A stretch of 64,000 bases of DNA from Halosimplex halophilum (GTDB lineage: Archaea > Halobacteriota > Halobacteria > Halobacteriales > Haloarculaceae): positions 2,144,891-2,208,890 of the forward strand of contig NZ_ML214297.1 of assembly GCF_004698125.1 (NCBI RefSeq). The letters are read 5' to 3'. Position numbers and translations under genes: made by a program. Position 1 is the stretch's first letter, and the number at the start of each line of letters is the position of its first letter. The notes below the pieces were generated by a model. That model was not told where the DNA came from. It saw nothing but the letters and a program-made list of their open reading frames with translations, and ran no database searches. Shown piece by piece: positions 9,018 through 17,575 of this stretch.

Positions 9018-9029
9018 CGAACACATTCG
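9018..9029. promoter_or_regulatory. NarO-type box CGAA-N4-TTCG upstream of narK
   Basis: The sequence CGAACACATTCG is an exact match to the semi-palindrome reported in promoters of denitrification genes controlled by NarO in Haloferax volcanii. It lies 84 bases upstream of the narK start, a sensible place for an activator site. A second inverted repeat, CGAACG-8-CGTTCG (9045-9064), follows just upstream and might be a second site. Confidence 0.65.
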
Positions 9030-9222
9030 GCTACGTTATTCGGACGAACGTTCACAGTCGTTCGCCAGTCACCGAGTGGGTTGGCCGCGACCGCGGCCTG
9101 GTGTTGCCCGTCGCCGGTGCTGTGCGCTCGCGCGCGGATGAGGATCTCACCGGTGGCGATGACCCGGGGAGGCGAGGGCGGGCGGCGACCGACGGCGGGC
9201 GACAACCGCGAGCCGAAGGCGG

Positions 9223-10785
9223 TCAGCGGTCCGGGAGCAACGGCCCGAGGTCGACGTTGTCCCCGACGAGCGCGGCCGCCCGGTCGTACGGGGATAGAGT
9301 CGCCGCGTCACTCTCCGGTCGCTCGATACCCACGTGGGCAAAAACGCTGTCGACGAACGCCTCGCGGGCGGTCGCGTTCTCGAAGAGCCCGTGGAGGTAG
9401 GTGCCGAGCGTGCGGTCGGTCGCCGCGCCGGTCCCGCCCTCGGGGAACGGGCGGTCGATGTCGGCGGTCGGGCCGTCGACCGGAGTCGTCTCGCCCATGT
9501 GGATCTCGTAGCCCGAGACCCGCCCCGCGGCGCCCGCGAGCGGGCCCGCGCCGTCGATCCGGCGGGTCGCTTCCTCGACCCGCTTGTCCGTCGAGAACCG
9601 CGTCTCGACCGGTAACAGCCCGATACCTTCGAGGGTATCGAGGTCGTCGGTGCTCTCGACGCCGGCGTTCGTGATCCGCCGACCGAGCATCTGGTAGCCC
9701 CCGCAGAGGCCGACGACCGGGCCGTCGAACGCGCGGAGTCGCTCGGGGAACCCGGCCGCCCGGAGCGCCCGCAGGTCGTCGACCGTGTTCTTCGTGCCCG
9801 GGAGGACCACCGCGTCGGCGCCGCGACCGGTGCCGGCGCCGGCCGCCTCGGGGTCGGCGAGGTCGGCGTCGAGCGGCAGGTAGGCCACCCGGACGCCGGG
9901 TTCGCGGGCCAGCGGCTCCAGATCTGTGAAGTTCGAGATCCTCGGGAGTCTCGGGACGGCGACGGTGACCGCCCGGTCGTCGGACACGCCGTCGTCGCGC
10001 CCCCGCACGGCCCGCTCGCCCTCCGCGGGGAGGTCGACGCTGTCCTCGGCCGGGAGCCCGGGGTCGTCGTGGGGGACGACACCCAGAATTGGGACGCCCG
10101 TCCGCTCCTCGACCTCCTCGATCGCGGGGTCGAGCAGCGACGCGTCGCCGCGGAACTTCGTCAGGACCGCGCCCGCGACCCGCTCGCGCACGTCCGCCGG
10201 CAGGAGTTCGACCGTGCCCACGAGGCTGGCGAACGCGCCCCCGCGCTCGATGTCCGCCACGAGGAGAATCCGGGCGTCGGCGAACCGCGCGGTCTCGACA
10301 TTCGCGAGGTCGCGCTCGCGGAGGTTCGGCTCGGCGATCGAGCCCGCGCCTTCGGCGACGACCACGTCGTGGTCGGCCGCGAGCCGTTCGTGTGCGCGGC
10401 GGGCCGTCTCGCGAGCGCGCTCCCAGTGGTCGTCGTAGTACTCGCCGGCCTCGTAGTGGGCGACCGCCTCCCCGTCGAGGACGAGCTGCGACTCGCTGTC
10501 CCCGCGGGGCTTGAGCAGGACGGGGTTGTGGTCCGTCGTCGACGCGACGCGGGCCGCGCGGGCCTGGACGTACTGCGAGACGCCGATCTCGCCGAACGCG
10601 GTGTCGGACCCGGCCTCCGTGACGGCCTCGGCTTTCGGCACCGCGCGGGCGTTGTTGCTCATGTTCTGGGCCTTGAACGGCGCCACGGCGACGCTCCGGT
10701 CGGCGAGAAGCCGGCACAGCCCCGCGGCGACGGTGCTCTTGCCGACGTGACTTGCGGTGCCCGCGACGAGTATCGTCGACGCCAT
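9223..10785 (-). CDS. cobQ: Cobyric acid synthase
   Basis: A 520-residue amidotransferase that makes adenosylcobyric acid from adenosylcobyrinic acid a,c-diamide by four glutamine-dependent amidations. The N-terminal half is the ATP-binding synthetase domain ([19 protein letters not shown] at residues 9-27, [10 protein letters not shown] at 37-46, and the SQYVQARAA stretch). The C-terminal half is a class I glutaminase-like domain with the catalytic Cys in [11 protein letters not shown] (about 350-360) and LHGLFEN near the end. Length fits the family. A TATA-like TATTTACC on the minus strand (10816-10823) lies about 33 bases before the ATG. It is separate from the main cobamide block but clearly belongs to the same pathway. 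Confidence 0.95.
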   Translation of the reverse strand: MASTILVAGTASHVGKSTVAAGLCRLLADRSVAVAPFKAQNMSNNARAVPKAEAVTEAGSDTAFGEIGVSQYVQARAARVASTTDHNPVLLKPRGDSESQLVLDGEAVAHYEAGEYYDDHWERARETARRAHERLAADHDVVVAEGAGSIAEPNLRERDLANVETARFADARILLVADIERGGAFASLVGTVELLPADVRERVAGAVLTKFRGDASLLDPAIEEVEERTGVPILGVVPHDDPGLPAEDSVDLPAEGERAVRGRDDGVSDDRAVTVAVPRLPRISNFTDLEPLAREPGVRVAYLPLDADLADPEAAGAGTGRGADAVVLPGTKNTVDDLRALRAAGFPERLRAFDGPVVGLCGGYQMLGRRITNAGVESTDDLDTLEGIGLLPVETRFSTDKRVEEATRRIDGAGPLAGAAGRVSGYEIHMGETTPVDGPTADIDRPFPEGGTGAATDRTLGTYLHGLFENATAREAFVDSVFAHVGIERPESDAATLSPYDRAAALVGDNVDLGPLLPDR

Positions 10786-10932
10786 TCGGTACCGTCTCGT
10801 CCGTTCGGCCGCGAGCGGTAAATACGGGACGGGGTTCGGTCAGCCGCCGTGACGGCCGGTCGCGAGCGGGGCCGTCGGCCGCTCGGCCGAGACCGCCCAG
10901 TCGGGGGTGGCCGGTCCCGCAGCGGTAGCCGA

Positions 10933-11121
10933 CTACTCGGTACGCGCCGACTCCGAAACGGGCACGATCTCTACCTCCCAACTCCGCACGTCGGATTCCG
11001 TGTTGTGGAAGGCCCATCGACTTTCGGCGACCTGGACACCGTTCTTCGAGGCCGTGACGAGCAGGTCATTGAGCGCGGCTCGCAACTCTGCATCCGTCGT
11101 CGGTCCGGTGTCGTCACTCAT
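10933..11121 (-). CDS. Small conserved-looking haloarchaeal protein, function unknown
   Basis: A 62-residue acidic protein that begins MSDDTGPTTDAELRAALNDL, followed by a beta-like stretch VQVAESRWAFHNTESDVR and an SWEVEIVPVSE end. It has an amphipathic helix and then predicted strands, no signal peptide, membrane segment or Cys motif. A TATA-like CTATAGAAG on the minus strand (11137-11145) lies about 20 bases before the ATG, which supports a real, separately transcribed gene. I do not recognise the family; the charged composition is typical of halophile cytosolic proteins. The alternative is a chance open frame. Confidence 0.62.
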   Translation of the reverse strand: MSDDTGPTTDAELRAALNDLLVTASKNGVQVAESRWAFHNTESDVRSWEVEIVPVSESARTE

Positions 11122-11256
11122 ATCTGAGTTACACTTCTATAGCTTCGGTTACTGTCCCTGACAGATATGTCTGGCGCCGTCCGGTCCGCGGCTCGAACGG
11201 AACGGTCGATCAACTGAAGTGAGCGCCCCGAACAGACCGAGTGGGAACCCGACGGT

Positions 11257-12063
11257 ATGTCCGACGACCACTACGACGACCTCGCAGCGGACTGGAGCGA
11301 CTACGCGGAGGTACCGTGGCGCGCACAAGTCCTCTGGCCGACGCTGACCGACCTGCTCCCCGACCTCGACGGGCTCCGGGTCCTCGACGCCGGCTGCGGC
11401 GACGGCTACCACGCGGCCCGACTCGCCGACCGCGGCGCCGACGTGCTCGGCGTCGACGCGAGCGAGGCGATGGTCGACCGCGCCCGCGAGCGCTACGGCG
11501 ACCGCGTCGACTTCCGCCGCGGCGACCTCGCCGAGGGACTCGACTACCCCGACGACGGCGGTTTCGACCTGATACTCTGCCAGCACGTGCTCTCGCACGT
11601 CGCCGACCTCGAACCGGTCGCCGCCGAGTTCGCCCGCCTGCTCCGCCCCGGCGGCGGGGTCGTCCTGTCGACGCACCACCCATTCCACGAGTATCTCGTC
11701 GTCCGCGAGGAGTCCTATCCCGACGCCCGTGCTATCGACGGGCTCGACGCCCAGCCCGCAATCGACGCCGATGGCCGCTCCCCCACCTACGCCGACACCG
11801 AACGCTACGAGCTCTACTGGGGCGGTGAAGTACCCGCGGAAGGATCGGACGGGGACGACGACGGGGTAGCGGAGCCCACGGTCTTCCACCGGCGGCCGCT
11901 CGACGCGCTCGCCGGCCCGCTGTTCGACGCCGGCTTCGCGCTGGCGGACCTCCGGGAGCCCGACCTGTCCGAGCGGCTCGACCCGGAACTGGTGGACGAG
12001 GTTCCGGAGTTGCTCGACCGACCGCCCCGGTCGCTCTGTCTCCGCGCCGAGCTCACCGAGTAG
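11257..12063 (+). CDS. Class I SAM-dependent methyltransferase
   Basis: A 268-residue enzyme with the Rossmann-like methyltransferase domain: motif I VLDAGCGDGYHAARLADRGA near residues 46-65, the acidic ADVLGVDAS that binds the ribose, FRRGDLAEGL as motif II and FDLILCQHVLSHV as motif IV. The C-terminal part (VLSTHHPFHEYLVV, then a region ending RPPRSLCLRAELTE) is common in small-molecule or ubiquinone/menaquinone-type methyltransferases. The substrate cannot be told. The gene is alone; its 3' side runs straight into composite repeat copy A. The other class I methyltransferase in the window, at 39792-40604, is also next to these repeats. Confidence 0.85.
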   Translation: MSDDHYDDLAADWSDYAEVPWRAQVLWPTLTDLLPDLDGLRVLDAGCGDGYHAARLADRGADVLGVDASEAMVDRARERYGDRVDFRRGDLAEGLDYPDDGGFDLILCQHVLSHVADLEPVAAEFARLLRPGGGVVLSTHHPFHEYLVVREESYPDARAIDGLDAQPAIDADGRSPTYADTERYELYWGGEVPAEGSDGDDDGVAEPTVFHRRPLDALAGPLFDAGFALADLREPDLSERLDPELVDEVPELLDRPPRSLCLRAELTE

Positions 12064-12099
12064 GGTTGCGAATGTGTTTGGTTCGTTCCTCCGAGTGGA

Positions 12100-12460
12100 T
12101 CCGACCGCACTCGACTCCACCGCACTCGACTCCACCGCACTCGACTCCACCGCACGAGACAGCAGGCGCTGAAAGCCCTCGCCGCGCTCGCGGTCGCTGA
12201 GCGACATATCCTCGCGTCCTCCGGCCGCTTCGGATAGGGGTCGCTCAGACGACTACATAAACGCGAGCGCGCCTCGCCCTTTCAGTCCGCCAGGAGTTAT
12301 CTCGTCACGGTGGCCTCGGAACGGCGGCTGAACGGACAGGCGTGAGCCTCACACCTCCCCAGCCTCTTGCGCGTCTCGGCCTTCGGCCTGCGATGCTCAT
12401 CCCTCGCGCGGTGTTGTCGCGCGCATGAAAGCGCGCTCCAGCGCGCGCCGGCTCGGAGAT
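12100..12460. repeat. Composite non-coding repeat, copy A
   Basis: This copy shares several blocks with copies B, C and D: the ACCGCACTCGA-type unit, GGTCGCTGAGCGACATATCC, GCTCAGACGACTACA, GCGAGCGCGCCTCGCCC, TTCAGTCCGCCA, and GATGCTCATCCCTCGCGCGG. It is oriented like copy C and opposite to B and D. It starts with a 15-bp tandem repeat (12105-12155). It fills most of the gap between the methyltransferase and the ABC transporter genes. No coding function is evident; an open frame beginning MSLSDRERGEG on the minus strand arises from the repeat. Confidence 0.8.
12105..12155. repeat. 15-bp tandem repeat, 3.4 copies
   Basis: The unit CCGCACTCGACTCCA occurs three times head to tail (12105, 12120, 12135) followed by a partial CCGCAC. 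The unit is part of the larger composite repeat, where the same sequence appears once per 57-base period in the other copies, so this looks like local slippage expansion. Confidence 0.9.
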
Positions 12461-12570
12461 TCAGAGAGCGAAACCACTGGTGCGAAGCTCACGACCACGA
12501 GCGGGTCGGGGAGACAGCCCGGTCACCGTCCGACCGATCACATAAGGGTTGGACGCGTGAAAGGACGAGT

Positions 12571-13395
12571 ATGTCCCCTGAACGTCCCCCGGACGGGCCC
12601 GCGATCGAGACGGCGGACCTGACGAAGTGGTTCGGCGACGTGCTGGCGGTCGACGGCCTCGACCTCTCGATCGACCGCGGCGAGGTGTACGGCTTCCTCG
12701 GGCCGAACGGCTCGGGGAAGACGACGACGATGCGGATGCTGACGACGCTCACCCGGCCGTCCAGCGGGTCGGCGCGGGTGATGGGCATCGACGTGGCCGA
12801 CCGGCGGGAGCTGATCTCGGTGGTGGGCTATCTCCCCGAGGAGCCGCCGCTGTTCGACGAGCTGACCGCCCGCGAGCAGCTGCGCCACGTCGCCGCCCTC
12901 CACGACGTGCCCCGCGAGCGGGCCCGCGACCGCATCGACCGCTACCTCGACCGCTTCTCGCTGGCCGGCGAGGCCGACCGCCGACTGGAGGGCTTCTCGA
13001 CGGGGATGCGCAAGAAAGTCGGACTGATCGCGACGGTGATCCACGAGCCGCCCGTCCTGTTCCTCGACGAGCCGACGAGCGGGCTCGACCCGCGGGCCGC
13101 CCGCACGGTCAAGGACCTCATCGCAGAGCTCTCGGGCGGCGAGACGACTGTCTTCCTCTCGACGCACATCCTGCCGGTCGTCGACGAGCTGGCCGACCGG
13201 GTTGGGGTGCTCCACCGCGGCGACCTGGTCGCGGAGGGGCCGCCCGACCGGCTCAAGCAGCGCGCCGAGCGCGGGGAGGCCGGGTCGCTGGAGGACGTGT
13301 TCCTCGAAGTGACCACCGACCACGCCGAGGAGGCGACGGCGACCGGGGCGAGCGCGGCCGACCGGGACGCGACGGCGCCGGACTCCCAGCGATGA
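12571..13395 (+). CDS. ABC transporter ATP-binding protein
   Basis: A 274-residue ATPase with Walker A GPNGSGKTT at residues 44-52, a Q-loop region VVGYLPEEPPLF, a signature FSTGMRKKVGL that departs from LSGGQ as is usual in DrrA/CcmA-like exporters, Walker B PVLFLDEPTSGLDP, and the switch His in STHIL. It energises the permease encoded by the next gene, with which it overlaps by four bases (ATGA). The ATG at 12571 follows ACGAGT, and the family starts there; the open frame upstream to 12367 lies in repeat copy A. Substrate unknown: ABC-2 type exporters of this kind move drugs, lipids or proteins, or serve cell-envelope maintenance. Confidence 0.92.
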   Translation: MSPERPPDGPAIETADLTKWFGDVLAVDGLDLSIDRGEVYGFLGPNGSGKTTTMRMLTTLTRPSSGSARVMGIDVADRRELISVVGYLPEEPPLFDELTAREQLRHVAALHDVPRERARDRIDRYLDRFSLAGEADRRLEGFSTGMRKKVGLIATVIHEPPVLFLDEPTSGLDPRAARTVKDLIAELSGGETTVFLSTHILPVVDELADRVGVLHRGDLVAEGPPDRLKQRAERGEAGSLEDVFLEVTTDHAEEATATGASAADRDATAPDSQR

Positions 13396-15101
13396 ACCTC
13401 GGCCACAGCCTGCGGCTGACCCGCATCGACGTGCGGCGGATGCTCCGCAAGCGGACCGACCCGGACAGGCGACTCGCCTCGGTCGTCTCCGTGGGGCTGT
13501 ACGCCCTGCTGATGCTCGGGCTGACCGCCGGCGGGGTCTACGGCGGCCGGGCGCTCGGCGAGGCGCTGGCCGCGGGGTCGCTCGAGTTCATCCCGACGGC
13601 GACGGCGGTCGCCGTCCGGGGGTTCGCCGGCGTCGTGTGGGTGATCACCGTCGTCGTCTTCGGCGTCCGCGCGGTCGGCCAGCGCGGGACGCTCACCAAC
13701 GCCGAGGGCGTCCTCACCGTCGTCCCGACGCCGGAGGCGTACCTCGGCCACGTCGCCGGCGAGTACGTATACCTGCTCCTCTGGACGCTGCTGCCCGCCG
13801 TCGGCGCCGGCGTCGGCCTCGCGCTCGGCACCGGGGTGCTCTGGCCGGCCGCGGGCGTCCCGCTGGCGGTCGCGCTCGGGGGGGCGACCGTCGTCACGGC
13901 GGCCTACGCCCTCGGACTCGCCCTCCGGCACGTCGTCACCCGCTTCCCGTTCGTCGCCCGGCACAAGAACGGGCTGATCGTCCTCGTCTTCGTCCTCTAC
14001 ATGGCCGCCATCGTCAGCGGGTCGCTCAACCAGGCCATCGCCGCGCTGTTCGACCCGATGGCCGCCTCGCCGATGGGCTGGTACGCCGACCTGGCGCTGG
14101 TCGGCCTGCCGAACGTGGCCCTCGACGCGACGCGGGCGGGCGCGGTCGTCGCCGCCACGGTCGCGTTCGCCGCCGTCGCCGTCGCCGCCGGCACGGCGAT
14201 CGCCGACCGCCACTGGTTCGCCGACCCCGCGCTCGCCGGCGAGGACGAGGACGAACCCGCCGAGTCCGACACCATCGCGGACGCGGTCACCCCGGCGACG
14301 ACCGACGAGGACTGGCTGACCCGCCGGCTCGAAGCCGTCGTCGACCGGCCGACGGCTGCGCTGGTCGTCCTCGCGTGGCGCCGGGCCGCCCGCGCCCCGC
14401 TCAAGCTCATGTACGCCGCCTACCCCCTGTTCTTCGCGACCGGCGTCTTCGTCGACATCGTCCAGACGGGGCAGATCCCCGCCTACCTCCCGTACGGCCT
14501 GCTCGTGTTCGTCGCCTGGGCCGGCGGCGTCGTCTTCACGCTCAACCCGCTGGGCGACCAGGGATCCGTGCTCGCCACGACGCTGCTCTCGGCGGTGACC
14601 GGCCGGAAGTTCGTCCTCGCGCACGTCCTCGCCGGCCTCGTCGTCGTGATCCCGGCCGGCACCGCGCTGGTCGCCGTCGCCGCCCTGTTGAGCCCGGTCG
14701 GCGCCCGGAACACGGCGATCCTGGTCGGCCTCTCGCCCGTGGCGATGGTCGTCGCCGCGGGCCTCTCGGTCGGTATCGGGACCGCATTCCCCCGCTTCGA
14801 GGCGACGAACGTCACCCGCTCGATGGAGGCCGTCGTCCCCAGTCCCTGGGCGTTCGTCCTCTTCAGCGCTCACGTCGTCGTCACCGCCGTCGCCGCCGTC
14901 TTCGTCGGCCTGGAGGGCGCCCGCGAACTCGGCGTCGCGCTGGTCGCCGCGGTCGCTTCCTTCGCCCTCTCGGCGCAGGTGACCCTCTCGACGACCGCGC
15001 TCTACTACGCCAGCGCCGTCGCGCTCGTGGCCCTGTTGCTCCTGCCCGCCCTCTCCTATCGCTACGCCGTCCGCACCTTCGACGGCTACGAACTGGCGTG
15101 A
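13392..15101 (+). CDS. ABC-2 type exporter permease
   Basis: A 569-residue membrane protein with about 12 hydrophobic helices (residues 30-60, 75-100, 125-160, 175-200 and so on), split by an acidic cytoplasmic stretch rich in EDEDEP near residue 285. The second half begins near residue 320 with ALVVLAWRRAARAPLKLMYA. The organisation resembles large haloarchaeal ABC-2 permeases that work with DrrA-like ATPases. Start codon ATG overlaps the stop of the ATPase gene, so the two proteins are made together. No further subunit is present; the next gene, PAC2, begins 122 bases later with its own start context. Confidence 0.85.
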   Translation: MNLGHSLRLTRIDVRRMLRKRTDPDRRLASVVSVGLYALLMLGLTAGGVYGGRALGEALAAGSLEFIPTATAVAVRGFAGVVWVITVVVFGVRAVGQRGTLTNAEGVLTVVPTPEAYLGHVAGEYVYLLLWTLLPAVGAGVGLALGTGVLWPAAGVPLAVALGGATVVTAAYALGLALRHVVTRFPFVARHKNGLIVLVFVLYMAAIVSGSLNQAIAALFDPMAASPMGWYADLALVGLPNVALDATRAGAVVAATVAFAAVAVAAGTAIADRHWFADPALAGEDEDEPAESDTIADAVTPATTDEDWLTRRLEAVVDRPTAALVVLAWRRAARAPLKLMYAAYPLFFATGVFVDIVQTGQIPAYLPYGLLVFVAWAGGVVFTLNPLGDQGSVLATTLLSAVTGRKFVLAHVLAGLVVVIPAGTALVAVAALLSPVGARNTAILVGLSPVAMVVAAGLSVGIGTAFPRFEATNVTRSMEAVVPSPWAFVLFSAHVVVTAVAAVFVGLEGARELGVALVAAVASFALSAQVTLSTTALYYASAVALVALLLLPALSYRYAVRTFDGYELA

Positions 15102-15223
15102 GCGACGCGAGCGACCGACGGCAGGAGACGGCGGACGACCGCCGCCCGATGCCCGCGAGCCGTCGCCCCAACCCGGCTTGCGCGCGCAGCGTCCTCTTGA
15201 GGCCGGGCGCCGAGTCCCACAGT

Positions 15224-16003
15224 ATGACACACAGACCCGAACCCGCGGCGTTCGAGGCGAGCCGCGACCTCGACACCGCGGGCTCGACGGTGCTGGTCGG
15301 CCTGCCAGGGCTCGGGCTCGCCGGCGTCATCGCGGTCGAGCACGTCGCCGACGAATTCGGACTCGCCGAGCGGGGCCACTTCGACTCGGAACGGTTCCCC
15401 CACGTCGCCACCTACGCCGAGGGGCGCGTCCGCGAGTCGGTCCGGGTGTACGCCGGCGAAGGCGGCGAGGGCGCGAACGTGACGGCGCTGCTGTCGGATC
15501 TGGTGTTCCCCCCGCGCTCGTTCGGCGCGCTGGCCGAGGGCGTCGTCGAACACCTGACCGACGGCTGCGACCAGGTGGTCATCCCCATCGGCGCGCCCTA
15601 CGAGTCCGTCGAGGACCACGCGGCGGTGACCGCCGTCGCCACGACCGACTCGCTGGAACGGACCCTGCGCGACGCCGGCGTCCCGCCCGCGCCGGGCGTG
15701 GGCACCATCGGCGGTCCGACGGGGGCCATCGTCGACGCCTGCGTCCGCGAGGGCGTCCCCGCCGTCGCCCTCGTCGTCGGCGTCGAACCGTATCGCCCGG
15801 ACCCCGCCGCCGCGAGCGCGCTCCTCCGGGAGGGCCTCGAACCCGTCGTCGACGCGACGTTCGACACGAGCGACCTCGAAGCCAGCGCGGACGCGCTCGC
15901 CGCCGGGATGGCCGAGATGGCCCGTCAGATGCAGCGCGTCGACGCCCAGGAGGGCTTCCAGCGCCCGCCGCCGGAGGACGACGAACCGAGCATGTTCCAG
16001 TAG
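15224..16003 (+). CDS. PAC2 family protein (proteasome assembly chaperone-like)
   Basis: A 259-residue soluble protein of the PAC2 family. Recognisable parts are VLVGLPGLGLAGVIAVEHV near residue 24, FPPRSFGALAEGV near 93, VVIPIGAPYESVED near 118 and GTIGGPTGAIVDACVREGVP near 155. In eukaryotes PAC2 relatives chaperone 20S proteasome assembly; archaeal members such as PbaA are homologous but bind other partners, so the role here stays open. The start ATG is preceded by AGT, a usual context for leaderless genes. The gene ends 15 bases before a long inverted repeat that separates it from the convergent cobA. Confidence 0.85.
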   Translation: MTHRPEPAAFEASRDLDTAGSTVLVGLPGLGLAGVIAVEHVADEFGLAERGHFDSERFPHVATYAEGRVRESVRVYAGEGGEGANVTALLSDLVFPPRSFGALAEGVVEHLTDGCDQVVIPIGAPYESVEDHAAVTAVATTDSLERTLRDAGVPPAPGVGTIGGPTGAIVDACVREGVPAVALVVGVEPYRPDPAAASALLREGLEPVVDATFDTSDLEASADALAAGMAEMARQMQRVDAQEGFQRPPPEDDEPSMFQ

Positions 16004-16018
16004 GCTCGAAACCGCGTC

Positions 16019-16100
16019 ATACGGATTATTGCAAGACAGTCCGGGATCGACCGCACGATTGCGTGGGGTCGGTCCGGTAAACGCTTGCAATAATCCGTAT
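16019..16100. terminator. 82-bp element with 17-bp perfect terminal inverted repeats
   Basis: The arms ATACGGATTATTGCAAG (16019-16035) and CTTGCAATAATCCGTAT (16084-16100) are exact reverse complements, and the 48-base middle has a further partial stem (CGACC/GGTCGG). The element lies exactly between two convergent genes, its right arm touching the last base of the cobA stop codon. It could be a bidirectional terminator or RNA-stabilising hairpin, or a miniature inverted-repeat element. A similar-sized ATACGG...CCGTAT element follows ftsZ2 at 28164-28242. Confidence 0.7.
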
Positions 16101-16774
16101 CAGTACTCGGTGCCCTTGCGGGCGCTGTGGCCCGACTCGATGGGGTGGGCCTCCTTGCGGACGTTGGTCACCAGGTCCGCGAGGTCGGTCACGAACGCCG
16201 GTCGCTCGTGCCCCCCGGTCAGGACGAGTTCCAGGTCGTCGGGCTTGGACTCGACCAGCTCCCGCACGTCGTCGGGGTCGACGAGGCCGCGGTTGCCCGC
16301 GTAACAGATCTCGTCGAGGATCAGCATGTGGACGCCGTCGTCGGCGGGGCCGTCGAGCGGCAGGGGCGCGGACAGGTCGGCCTCGCCGGCGGCCGCCACG
16401 AGTTCCTTCGCGCGCTCGAACCCGCCCTTCGCGCGGGCGGCGTGCTCGTCGTCGTCGGTGCCGTCGTGGAAGCGGTGCCAGCCGTAGTGGCCGCTGTTCT
16501 CGTAGGAGTACCCCGGCAGGGCGTGGATGGCGTTGTACTCGCCGCGCACGTCTTCCACAGTACTCGTCCCGCCCTTCATGAACTGGAGCATGTGGACGCG
16601 GTAGCCGTGGCCGGCCGCGCGCATCCCCATGCCCATCGCGGCGGTCGTCTTGCCCTTGCCGTCGCCCCACCAGACCTGCGTCAGCCCGAACTCCTCGGGC
16701 GCCGCCGGTTCGATGGGTCGGGGCTCCAGCGGGTCGCTACGGTCGGCTCCGTCGCCGGACGCGTCGTCGCTCAT
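16100..16774 (-). CDS. cobA: Cob(I)alamin/corrinoid adenosyltransferase
   Basis: A 224-residue enzyme of the CobA/CobO/BtuR family, which transfers the adenosyl group of ATP to the reduced cobalt of corrinoids. The P-loop GDGKGKTTAAMGMGMRA is at residues 37-53, followed by the family motifs VHMLQFMKGG, and LILDEICYA. The C-terminus (LTGGHERPAFVTDLADLVT) also fits. Length is slightly above the usual 200 because of an acidic N-terminal extension typical of halophile versions. It is the last gene of the leftward cobamide block, 63 bases after cbiZ. It allows scavenged corrinoids to be adenosylated before CbiZ, CobY and CobS act. Confidence 0.94.
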   Translation of the reverse strand: MSDDASGDGADRSDPLEPRPIEPAAPEEFGLTQVWWGDGKGKTTAAMGMGMRAAGHGYRVHMLQFMKGGTSTVEDVRGEYNAIHALPGYSYENSGHYGWHRFHDGTDDDEHAARAKGGFERAKELVAAAGEADLSAPLPLDGPADDGVHMLILDEICYAGNRGLVDPDDVRELVESKPDDLELVLTGGHERPAFVTDLADLVTNVRKEAHPIESGHSARKGTEY

Positions 16775-16837
16775 ACCCGGCTCGACGGCCCCCGGGGTCG
16801 TAGCCGCTTCGACACGGCGATCCCGGTCCCAGGCCGA

Positions 16838-17575
16838 CTACCTGTCGACCCGCGAGACCGTCGGTTCGCCGTCGGAGACCGCGCCGTACTCGGCCGTCCC
16901 CACGCTCTCGGGGACGGCCGCTCCGTCGGCCCCCTCGTACCGCGCGGCGAGGCTCGCCCGGACGGCGTCGCGCACGCAGACCCGGGCGGCCCGCCCCACG
17001 GGCGTCGCGCTGCCGGCGAACGCCGCAGACTCGCCCGCCGGGTCCGAGCCGACGACGACCGCATCGGAAGTCGTCCCCGTGAAGCCCGTCTCGGCCAGCA
17101 GCGTCGCGGTCTTGGCCTCGACGGCCGTCGCCAGCAGCGTCGCGAGCGCACCCTCCTCCAGCGCCCGCGTCGTCCCGACGACGAGGTTCACCGTCCCCGG
17201 CCGTGGGGGATCGTCGCCGCTGCGGGAGCGCATCGCGGCGTCCTCCGGTTCCGCCTCGACCCCGTCACCCATCGGCAGCGCGGCCGGGTTCGAGACGCCC
17301 GCGGTCGCCACGACCTCGACGCCGGTCAGGCGGGCGCGGCGGGCGTGGCGGACCTCGACGCCGGTCAGCATCGCCGGCCCCTCGTCGGGAAAGCCCGCCC
17401 GCTCGCGGCGCTCGGCGACGTAGGCGGCCAGGTCCGTCCGGTCGAACCCCTCGGGGACCGTGCAGTTGTACGCGGCGTCGGCCCGGCGGTACCCGCCCGA
17501 GAAGCCCGTCGAGAGCCAGCGGGTGTCCGGCCGCCGAACCCGCAACACGCCCGCGGACACCTCACTCTCGAACAT
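16838..17575 (-). CDS. cbiZ: Adenosylcobinamide amidohydrolase
   Basis: A 245-residue protein of the CbiZ family, which removes the aminopropanol arm of salvaged adenosylcobinamide (or remodels pseudo-B12) to give adenosylcobyric acid, so that imported corrinoids enter the de novo route. Recognisable segments are RWLSTGFSGGYRRADAAYNC near residue 20, VEVVATAGVSNPA near 88, NLVVGTTRALEEGALATLL near 130 and the TGTTSDAVVVGS near 165. The start codon at 17575 overlaps the end of cobD by 14 bases, so the two are tightly coupled. CbiZ is characteristic of archaea and of some bacteria that salvage cobinamide through archaeal-type enzymes. Confidence 0.92.
   Translation of the reverse strand: MFESEVSAGVLRVRRPDTRWLSTGFSGGYRRADAAYNCTVPEGFDRTDLAAYVAERRERAGFPDEGPAMLTGVEVRHARRARLTGVEVVATAGVSNPAALPMGDGVEAEPEDAAMRSRSGDDPPRPGTVNLVVGTTRALEEGALATLLATAVEAKTATLLAETGFTGTTSDAVVVGSDPAGESAAFAGSATPVGRAARVCVRDAVRASLAARYEGADGAAVPESVGTAEYGAVSDGEPTVSRVDR

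Noticed and set aside
12105-12155. 15-bp tandem repeat looked at as a CRISPR remnant
   Set aside because: There are no spacers between the units, the units are too short, and no cas gene is present; it is an expansion within the composite repeat.
11149-12207. Long minus-strand frame over the methyltransferase beginning MSLSDRERGEG
   Set aside because: It mirrors the methyltransferase on the other strand, and its start derives from the repeat; composition is not that of a real haloarchaeal protein.
12627-13391. Upstream arginine/proline-rich extension of the permease frame
   Set aside because: It overlaps the ABC ATPase in another frame; the ATG at 13392 overlapping the ATPase stop gives the normal family start.
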